DNA of 7,389 nt from SIG710 sp045651985. Its GTDB lineage: Bacteria > Bacillota > Clostridia > Oscillospirales > CAG-272. The notes beneath the pieces are model-generated. The model was given only the letters and a program-made list of their open reading frames with translations, was not told the origin of the DNA and did no database searches. Location of the stretch: the NCBI GenBank assembly GCA_045651985.1, contig JAZRTK010000033.1, positions 1 through 7,389 on the forward strand, written 5' to 3'. Numbering within the stretch: the first letter of the stretch is position 1; each line of letters begins with the position of its first letter. Of the stretch, positions 1 through 4,308 are shown piece by piece. Position numbers and translations under genes: made by a program.

Positions 1-831
1 CACGGCGTTCTCAAAGCCCGCCGCGTGAAGCGCGATAACGTCCATGTAGCCCTCGCACAGGATCATTTCCTCGCTGCAACAATTTTTGGCAAAATTCAGA
101 GCAAAAAGATTGCGGCTTTTCTTAAATCCGGGGGTGTCCGAGGAGTTTATATACTTAGGTTTCGAGTTGTCAAGGACACGTCCGCCAAAGGCTATTATAT
201 TTCCCGCAACGTCAATTACGGGAAATATCACCTTGCCGCGGAAATAGTCGTAGCATCTGCCCGTTTTTTGGCTTTTACCGCAAAGGAACGCGGCGGTCAG
301 CTCGTGATCCGAAAACCCCTTTGAGTGCAGATAGTCGGTGAGCATATTAAAGCTGTCGGGCGCAAATCCAAGTCCGAAATGCTTTATGGTCGCACCGCTC
401 AATTTTCTTTTTGCCAGATATTCTCTGCCTGGCGCGCCGATCTTCTCGTCAAATAAGCATTGACGAAAAAACTTCGCCGCCTCAAGGTTCATATCGAACA
501 CGCGGCGGCGAGAAACCTCACCGTCTCTTACGTATTTTTTGTCCTCGGGGATAGTAATTCCCGCCCGCGCCGCCAAAAATTCAACGGCGGAAGGATAATC
601 AAGGTTTTCCGCTTTTTTGATAAAGGTTATAACGTCTCCGCCCGCGCCGCAACCAAAGCAGTAGAAGCTTTTGGTTGCAGGAAACACCGTAAAGGACGGT
701 GATTTTTCCGAGTGAAAGGGACAAAGTCCGCTCATGTTGGAGCCTGCCCTTTTCAAGGAGACGTAAGATCCTATCACGTCGGTGATCTCGCTTCTGTAAA
801 GGATCTCGTCAATTATTTCTCTGGGGATCAT
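1..831 (-). CDS. dnaG: DNA primase DnaG, N-terminal part (3' end cut by window edge)
   Basis: DnaG makes the RNA primers for replication. Translating the minus strand from the ATG at 831 gives 277 uninterrupted codons that run off the window edge, about half of a usual ~600-residue primase. The CHC2 zinc-binding domain is visible at residues 37-61 (Cys37, His40, Cys58, Cys61 in CPFH and CFGCG). The catalytic core follows, with YFRGKVIFPV and IIAFGGRVL around residues 198-220 and YINSSDTPGFKKSRNLF after them. The TOPRIM acidic motif EGYMD is at 260-264, close to the cut. The start overlaps the stop of the upstream HD hydrolase as ATGA, which suggests translational coupling. A dgt-like gene followed by dnaG is a common order in Clostridia, and rpoD would often come next outside this window (inference). 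The remaining catalytic residues and the helicase-binding C terminus cannot be checked here. Confidence 0.97.
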   Translation of the reverse strand, partial: MIPREIIDEILYRSEITDVIGSYVSLKRAGSNMSGLCPFHSEKSPSFTVFPATKSFYCFGCGAGGDVITFIKKAENLDYPSAVEFLAARAGITIPEDKKYVRDGEVSRRRVFDMNLEAAKFFRQCLFDEKIGAPGREYLAKRKLSGATIKHFGLGFAPDSFNMLTDYLHSKGFSDHELTAAFLCGKSQKTGRCYDYFRGKVIFPVIDVAGNIIAFGGRVLDNSKPKYINSSDTPGFKKSRNLFALNFAKNCCSEEMILCEGYMDVIALHAAGFENAV

Positions 832-1844
832 CTCTTGCCTCCCCAGACCTGAGGAACGAAAAGCTCGTTATAAAGCTCGATGGCGTATCTGTCGGTCATA
901 CCCGAAACGTAGTCGCAAACGCAGCGCTCGACGCCCTCGTTTTCCACGTTCACAAAATACTCGCGGGGCATTTTTTCGGGATTTTTACAGAAATATTCGT
1001 AAAGACTGATTAGCAGAGCCTTTGACTTTGCGTCCTCGCGCTTGGCAACCTTGTCCTCGTATACGTTTTCAAACATAAATTTACGCAAAGCGTCGGTGGC
1101 CTGCTGGATTTCGTCGGTCATCTTGATCTCGGGCTTGTCCGCGCTGGCGCTTATGATCGAAAGAACCATGCGGTTTATCCTCTCGCTGTGGCGTTCGCCG
1201 AGTACTGCCCGCAAATCCGCGGGAATATCCTCCTGACGGAGAATTTGTGCACGCACAGCATCATCAATATCGTGGTTTATGTAGGCGATACGGTCGGCAA
1301 ATTTGACGATGACGCCCTCCAAGGTGGATGCCATATGCTTGCCCGTGTGGTTTACGATACCGTCTCGGACTTCCCATGTGAGATTAAGTCCCTTTCCGTC
1401 TCTCTCCAGCTTTTCCACCACGCGCAGGCTCTGCTTATAGTGAGCAAATTCGGAATCGTAGCAGATGCGCATAGCGTCCTCGCCTGCGTGACCGAAGGGC
1501 GTGTGTCCCAGATCGTGACCCAGCGCAATAGCCTCTGTCAGGTCCTCGTTTAAGCGCAGACCTCGAGCAATGATGCGGGCTATCTGAGTGACCTCAAGCG
1601 TATGGGTCAGACGCGTTCTGTAATGGTCGTCCACGGGCATAAGGAACACCTGTGTTTTGTGCATCAGACGGCGAAAGGACGTAGAGTGTATTACTCTGTC
1701 TCGGTCGCGCTGAAACTCGGTGCGAACGGGGCACGGCGTATATGGGTAGTCTCTGCCTCGTGTGTTCGAGGTCAGGAATGCGTATGGCGACAGCGCGCTT
1801 TTTTCTCTTTCAAGGAACAGCTCTCTGATATAATTTTCCGACAT
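828..1844 (-). CDS. dgt: dGTPase-like HD-domain triphosphohydrolase
   Basis: This 338-residue protein belongs to the deoxyguanosinetriphosphate triphosphohydrolase-like family. Its members cleave dNTPs to a deoxynucleoside and triphosphate, and so affect nucleotide pools; the substrate of this member is not shown by sequence. The metal-binding HD signature is complete: His81 in RLTHTLEV, His110-Asp111 in LGHDLGHTPFGHAGE, and Asp184 in KFADRIAYINHD. The N-terminal RDRDRVIHSTSFRRLMHKTQV block (residues 46-66) is typical of the family. The length matches the short clostridial form of about 330-340 residues rather than the ~500-residue E. coli Dgt. The ATG at 1844 has a GGAGG site (1851-1855) six bases upstream. 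The stop overlaps the dnaG start by four bases. An 85-base AT-rich gap separates it from the upstream gene, and I could find only weak promoter matches there. Confidence 0.94.
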   Translation of the reverse strand: MSENYIRELFLEREKSALSPYAFLTSNTRGRDYPYTPCPVRTEFQRDRDRVIHSTSFRRLMHKTQVFLMPVDDHYRTRLTHTLEVTQIARIIARGLRLNEDLTEAIALGHDLGHTPFGHAGEDAMRICYDSEFAHYKQSLRVVEKLERDGKGLNLTWEVRDGIVNHTGKHMASTLEGVIVKFADRIAYINHDIDDAVRAQILRQEDIPADLRAVLGERHSERINRMVLSIISASADKPEIKMTDEIQQATDALRKFMFENVYEDKVAKREDAKSKALLISLYEYFCKNPEKMPREYFVNVENEGVERCVCDYVSGMTDRYAIELYNELFVPQVWGGKR

Positions 1845-1929
1845 TTCCGACCTCCGTTTTTGTTTTTTCTTGTTTTAACATATATAAGATACGCAAAAAA
1901 ACTTTAAATACTCTTTTAAAAAGCAATTT

Positions 1930-2556
1930 TTATCTGAAATCGAATCTTTCCCCGCTTTGCAGCATTTTCAGCTTTCCGCCGCTCATTTCAGTGAGCCTTG
2001 CTTCAAGGGCCGGCAAGACCTTTTTCTTTACGGCAAACTCTATAATTACGTTTTCCTCAAATATGGTGTTGTCCACGATGACCGAGGCTTTTTCAAGCTC
2101 GGACAAATATCGGCTGTAATCCGAATATGATATCATCAGGCGCATCTGTGCATACTTTTCGTAGGTGACGATATGCGCCGCCTCAAGCGCCAACACCGCC
2201 GCGTGGGAGTAGGCGCGGACAAGCCCGCCTGCGCCCAGCTGAATGCCGCCGAAATAGCGGGTGACCACAACCACCGCGTCACAGCAGCCCGATTTTCTGA
2301 TAGCGTCCAACGTCGGCATTCCGGACGTGCCTTGAGGCTCGCCGTCGTCGCTGTAGCGCTGGGTCATGCCGCCGTCAAGCAGGTATGCATAGACGTTGTG
2401 GGTGGCGTCCCTGTATTGACTTTTTATTTTTTTGATAAATTCAAGCGCCTCAGCCTCGTCTTTCACGGGCTTGGCATGAGATATGAACACCGAGCGCTTT
2501 TCTTCAAATTTTGCAACGCCCTCATGCTCAAGCGTCGTATAAAACTCCTCGCTCAC
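1930..2556 (-). CDS. yigZ: YigZ/IMPACT family protein (UPF0029 + DUF1949)
   Basis: This 208-residue protein is of the YigZ/YvyE family, related to the N-terminal domain of mammalian IMPACT. The biochemical role is not settled; links to translation control and to nucleic-acid binding have been suggested for relatives. The UPF0029 domain covers roughly residues 15-125, with the hallmark DDGEPQGTSGMP (70-81) and TRYFGGIQLGAGGLVRAYS (99-117). A DUF1949-type ferredoxin-like C-terminal domain follows from about 135 to 195. The length is normal for the family. The start codon is GTG, not ATG: GGGGAGG at 2562-2568 lies five bases upstream and no better in-frame start is seen. The gene begins 12 bases after the stop of the amidase, with its ribosome binding site filling that gap, so it is almost certainly cotranscribed with the amidase. 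Confidence 0.95.
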   Translation of the reverse strand: MSEEFYTTLEHEGVAKFEEKRSVFISHAKPVKDEAEALEFIKKIKSQYRDATHNVYAYLLDGGMTQRYSDDGEPQGTSGMPTLDAIRKSGCCDAVVVVTRYFGGIQLGAGGLVRAYSHAAVLALEAAHIVTYEKYAQMRLMISYSDYSRYLSELEKASVIVDNTIFEENVIIEFAVKKKVLPALEARLTEMSGGKLKMLQSGERFDFR

Positions 2557-2568
2557 CTTGACCTCCCC

Positions 2569-3357
2569 TTATTTCCCGAATGCCTTGGATATTCCGTTTG
2601 CCACCGCGTCGCAAAGCTCCGACTGCCACGAAGTATCAAGGATCTTCTCCGCATCCGATGGCGTTGTGGCAAATCCCAGCTCCAGGAGTGCCGACGGGAT
2701 ATTCGTGTACTTGGTCACGATAAAAGCGTCCGCCCAGCTGTCTGCAAATTCCTTGCGGGGGGTGTCGGGGAAGCCCTCCTCAAGTGACTCGCAAATCGAG
2801 CGAAAAACAAACTCGGAGTGTCTGGACGAGCCGTTTTCGGCGCAGTAATCTATCTCAAAGCCCTCTGCCGTGCTCGACGTCGCGCTTGCGTTCACGTGAA
2901 CGGAAAGGAAATAGTCCACTTCCCTCTCGTTTATCAAAACGTTTACGTAAACGGCGCGTTCGTAGGCATCAAAAACGCCGTTATCCTTGATATTTTCCTT
3001 GTTGTATTCAACGTCATACAGATCGGCTTTTTCTGTAAGTTCTGTCTCGCTCATATAAACAGTGCCGTCGTGGGTCAGAAGCACCTCAAAGCCTTTTGCT
3101 TCAAGCTTTTCTTTAAGTTGGTAAATATAGCTGAGCGTAATGTCGCGCTCGTTTTGCCCGTTCAAGTATTCCGAGGTGCAGCCCGGGTCGCCGAATCCGT
3201 GACCCGCATCGAGCAAAACGGTGGTCTTACCGTCCTTGCCGGACAGGGCCGTCCTGATATCCTCGTCGCTTAAGATCTTACCGTCCCGTACATCGCAGGC
3301 AAAAAGGCAGAACGTAACCGACAGGCAAAGCAACATACAAAAAAGTTTCTTTATCAT
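2569..3357 (-). CDS. Lipid-anchored N-acetylmuramoyl-L-alanine amidase (Amidase_3)
   Basis: This is a zinc-dependent peptidoglycan amidase that cuts between N-acetylmuramic acid and L-alanine, placed on the outer face of the membrane as a lipoprotein. From the ATG at 3357 the protein has 262 residues. A lipoprotein signal (MIKKLFCMLL followed by a hydrophobic stretch) ends in the lipobox LFA-Cys21. The catalytic domain starts near residue 45. The usual zinc and catalytic residues are all present: His53 (LLDAGHG), Glu70 (NERDITL), His154 (LSVHVNA) and Glu226 (LLELGF). About 25 extra residues sit between the TH motif and the conserved Arg134, a modest insertion. The open frame extends upstream to a TTG at 3441, but that stretch contains the promoter, so 3357 is the better start; a GGAGA site lies 10 bases upstream. 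A role in cell-wall turnover or division is inferred from family. Confidence 0.93.
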   Translation of the reverse strand: MIKKLFCMLLCLSVTFCLFACDVRDGKILSDEDIRTALSGKDGKTTVLLDAGHGFGDPGCTSEYLNGQNERDITLSYIYQLKEKLEAKGFEVLLTHDGTVYMSETELTEKADLYDVEYNKENIKDNGVFDAYERAVYVNVLINEREVDYFLSVHVNASATSSTAEGFEIDYCAENGSSRHSEFVFRSICESLEEGFPDTPRKEFADSWADAFIVTKYTNIPSALLELGFATTPSDAEKILDTSWQSELCDAVANGISKAFGK

Positions 3358-3367
3358 ATATGTATTT

Positions 3368-3372
3368 TCTCC
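3368..3372 (-). promoter_or_regulatory. Ribosome binding site deciding the amidase start
   Basis: On the minus strand GGAGA lies 10 bases before the ATG at 3357. That ATG opens a textbook lipoprotein signal peptide, whereas the upstream TTG at 3441 would add 28 residues encoded across the promoter elements. Confidence 0.7.
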
Positions 3373-3412
3373 GTTTTCACATAAGCGCGCTTCGTTTTCT
3401 TCTAACATTTCT

Positions 3413-3441
3413 ATTATACACAAAATCACAGCTTTTTTCAA
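3413..3441 (-). promoter_or_regulatory. Sigma-A promoter for amidase-yigZ
   Basis: Reading the minus strand, the -35 is TTGAAA (3441-3436, 5 of 6 to consensus), followed by a 17-base spacer and a perfect TATAAT -10 (3418-3413). Transcription should begin near 3406, leaving an untranslated leader of roughly 49 bases before the amidase ATG at 3357. The -35 overlaps the TGA stop codon (3440-3438) of the upstream lipoprotein gene. The amidase and yigZ can therefore be expressed independently of that gene. The leader contains the 10-base palindrome AAGCGCGCTT at 3383-3392. Confidence 0.85.
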
Positions 3442-3959
3442 CCTTTTTTCGCGCCGAAAAGTACTTTTCCTCCTTTAATTTTTTCCAATCCCGCGGAGAT
3501 TGACTCATCGCTTCCGCCACAAAGTGCCGCGAGCACCCGATTTCCGTAAATTTTTACAGAAAAATCCACCTCGGAAAGTCCTAATTTTTTGGCTGTTTTG
3601 AGAGCCTGATCGAATCGGACCGCGCAAAGTCCGCCCACCGCCTCGGCGGTGTCGGGATCGGGGCAGTCAAAGACCGAAATTTCAAAAAGGGACACTCCGC
3701 CGCAAAGGTACATAGCTCCGCGCACACCAAAAAAATCAAAGTCCCCGAAAAGCTCACACAAAAGCTCACTTGAAAGGTAGTCGGGCGAGCCTTGCGAGCT
3801 CTCGGTAGTATAAACGCTTCCCGCCGTCTTTTCTTCCGACGCATCGACCATAGCGATCACCGTCCCGCGCAGGTCTGTGTGTGTCTTTTGGCAGGACGAA
3901 AGAGTCAATACCAAGGCAAAAACCAAAAAAAAACTTATTTTTGTTCTCAAATCAGGCAT
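3438..3959 (-). CDS. Small lipoprotein of unknown function (DUF4358-like?)
   Basis: I do not recognise a defined function. The 173-residue protein has a lipoprotein signal peptide: a basic N terminus, a hydrophobic run (ISFFLVFALVLTL) and lipobox LSS-Cys23. It should thus be exported and lipid-anchored. The mature part of about 150 residues has no enzyme motif I can see. Its general plan, a short first block, a FEISVFDCPDPDTAEAV strand-helix segment and a closing GNRVLAALCGGSDE segment, resembles the small clostridial DUF4358 lipoproteins, but this is a weak inference. The start is uncertain. AAGGGAG abuts the ATG at 3959 with no spacing, while a TTG three codons later (3950) sits nine bases downstream and gives the more typical signal start MRTKISFF. 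The ATG is kept here provisionally. It is the first gene of the leftward group. Confidence 0.8.
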   Translation of the reverse strand: MPDLRTKISFFLVFALVLTLSSCQKTHTDLRGTVIAMVDASEEKTAGSVYTTESSQGSPDYLSSELLCELFGDFDFFGVRGAMYLCGGVSLFEISVFDCPDPDTAEAVGGLCAVRFDQALKTAKKLGLSEVDFSVKIYGNRVLAALCGGSDESISAGLEKIKGGKVLFGAKKG

Positions 3960-3966
3960 CTCCCTT
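3960..3966 (-). promoter_or_regulatory. Ribosome binding site questioning the lipoprotein start
   Basis: AAGGGAG on the minus strand ends directly at the ATG at 3959, too close for normal Shine-Dalgarno use. Its distance of nine bases to the in-frame TTG at 3950 is workable, so initiation at that TTG is plausible. Confidence 0.5.
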
Positions 3967-4049
3967 CATAAATATTCCACTTGTACACCGTCAGATTTAC
4001 TAAACAAGACGTGACTTTCAATCCTTTTTTGTCAAATAATAACAATAAT

Positions 4050-4078
4050 ACTATATTATACTGAAAAAGGGTTGACAA
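4050..4078 (-). promoter_or_regulatory. Leftward sigma-A promoter for the lipoprotein gene
   Basis: On the minus strand TTGTCA (4078-4073, 5 of 6) is followed by a 17-base spacer and TATAGT (4055-4050, 5 of 6). Transcription would start near 4043, about 84 bases before the lipoprotein ATG. The -35 occupies nearly the same bases as the -35 of the rightward aromatic operon promoter (4072-4077). An alternative TATAAT at 4060-4055 lacks a good -35. Confidence 0.6.
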
Positions 4079-4101
4079 AAAGATGGGTTTGTGTGTATAA
4101 T
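4072..4101 (+). promoter_or_regulatory. Consensus sigma-A promoter of the aromatic operon
   Basis: A perfect TTGACA (4072-4077) and a perfect TATAAT (4096-4101) are separated by 18 bases. Transcription should begin around 4107-4110, giving about 25 untranslated bases before the leader peptide. A full-consensus promoter suits an operon whose control is exerted after initiation, by attenuation. Confidence 0.92.
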
Positions 4102-4120
4102 TAAACATCAAAATTCACGC

Positions 4121-4126
4121 AGGAGG
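4121..4126 (+). promoter_or_regulatory. Ribosome binding site of the leader peptide
   Basis: AGGAGG lies eight bases upstream of the ATG at 4135. This near-perfect site is the main reason to believe the 24-codon frame is translated rather than accidental. Confidence 0.88.
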
Positions 4127-4134
4127 ACCGAGCC

Positions 4135-4209
4135 ATGATGAATACATCTTATCGATTTTATTATTCATGGGGTTATCTGTTCATTTCTGCGAATTCGGTC
4201 GGAAGATAA
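4135..4209 (+). CDS. Aromatic-rich attenuation leader peptide
   Basis: A 24-codon frame starts with two ATGs and ends in TAA (4207-4209). Residues 5-16 read SYRFYYSWGYLF. Seven of the eleven residues from 6 to 16 are aromatic: Tyr6, Phe8, Tyr9, Tyr10, Trp12, Tyr14 and Phe16. The Tyr codons are all TAT, the Phe codons TTT and TTC, and the Trp codon TGG. Such a density of control codons directly upstream of a terminator and of pheA-aroB-aroC indicates a sensor of charged tRNA-Tyr, tRNA-Phe and tRNA-Trp, analogous in logic to enterobacterial pheL and trpL. The last codons (ISANSVGR) are ordinary. The peptide itself probably has no function after synthesis (inference). The Trp-to-Phe16 codons form the 5' arm of a long-range complementary pair with 4234-4244. 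Confidence 0.87.
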   Translation: MMNTSYRFYYSWGYLFISANSVGR

Positions 4210-4244
4210 TTCCGCACGCCGTCGCCAAATTATACAGATAACCC
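4170..4244 (+). repeat. Long-range complementary arms: leader codons with terminator foot
   Basis: GGGTTATCTGT at 4170-4180 is perfectly complementary over 11 bases to ACAGATAACCC at 4234-4244. The 5' arm lies on the Trp12, Gly13, Tyr14, Leu15 codons and the first base of Phe16, so a ribosome reading or stalled there would mask it. The 3' arm shares its last two bases, or four if the terminator's A-U extension is counted, with the terminator stem. The pairing encloses the leader stop codon. It is a candidate switch element; whether it favours or opposes termination cannot be settled by eye. Confidence 0.7.
4200..4214 (+). promoter_or_regulatory. Small hairpin containing the leader stop codon
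   Basis: CGGAA (4200-4204) and TTCCG (4210-4214) can form a five-pair stem whose five-base loop GATAA contains the leader TAA stop. An overlapping alternative pairs TGCGAATT (4188-4195) with AATTCCGCA (4208-4216), with one bulged C. A ribosome ending translation at 4207 would open either form. Confidence 0.5.
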
Positions 4245-4290
4245 GTTGTCATATGCAAAAATGCATTGTGGTAACGGTTTTTTTATTTTT
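4243..4290 (+). terminator. Intrinsic attenuator terminator before pheA
   Basis: The stem begins CCGTTGTC (4243-4250) pairing with GGTAACGG (4270-4277) through Watson-Crick and G-U pairs. It continues with an A-U and a U-G pair, a single bulged T (4267), then ATGCA/TGCAT closing an AAAA tetraloop (4258-4261). That is about 15 pairs. Seven Ts, an A and five more Ts follow at 4278-4290. It ends 18 bases before the pheA ATG and lies downstream of a consensus promoter, so it can only act as an attenuator for the operon. Confidence 0.9.
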
Positions 4291-4297
4291 ACAAATT

Positions 4298-4302
4298 GGA
4301 GG
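4298..4302 (+). promoter_or_regulatory. Ribosome binding site fixing the pheA start
   Basis: GGAGG sits six bases before the ATG at 4309. The frame is open back to a TTG at 4246, but that codon lies inside the terminator stem and the extra 21 residues have no counterpart in chorismate mutases. Confidence 0.9.
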
Positions 4303-4308
4303 TCCGAA

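Larger units (their letters stand above)
4108..4290 (+). promoter_or_regulatory. Transcribed attenuator leader of pheA-aroB-aroC
   Basis: This stretch runs from the predicted transcription start to the end of the U-tract. It contains, in order, a strong ribosome binding site, a short aromatic-rich reading frame, a small hairpin around that frame's stop codon, a segment complementary to the reading frame, and an intrinsic terminator. That is the plan of ribosome-mediated attenuators such as those of trp and pheA in enterobacteria. No T-box hallmark (AGGGTGGNACCGCG) is present. The whole 3960-4308 gap is accounted for by this leader, the two divergent promoters, and the 5' untranslated region of the lipoprotein gene. 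The exact transcript ends are inferred. Confidence 0.85.

Noticed and set aside
1188..1553. 121-codon plus-strand frame
   Set aside because: It is antisense to the HD hydrolase, whose metal-binding motifs lie on the other strand, and has no ribosome binding site.
1895..1923. Minus-strand terminator after yigZ
   Set aside because: CTTT-TT-AAA can pair with TTTAAAG ahead of seven Ts, but the stem has seven pairs, one G-C and a two-base bulge. It is too weak to call.
1861..1930. Minus-strand promoter for dgt-dnaG
   Set aside because: The best pair found is TTTAAA, 16 bases, TATATA, with only four of six matches in each box in an AT-rich stretch. A promoter is likely here but cannot be placed.
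2173..2787. 204-codon plus-strand open frame
   Set aside because: It is antisense to yigZ and the amidase, both of which carry full family motifs. It has no ribosome binding site and no recognisable domain.
3952..3969. Five-codon upstream frame (ATG to TGA) overlapping the lipoprotein start
   Set aside because: It has no convincing ribosome binding site of its own and could easily occur by chance.
4108..4308. T-box riboswitch ahead of pheA
   Set aside because: No AGGGTGGNACCGCG-type T-box sequence or stem I specifier context is present, and the transcribed leader of about 180 bases is instead occupied by a translated short frame and its terminator.
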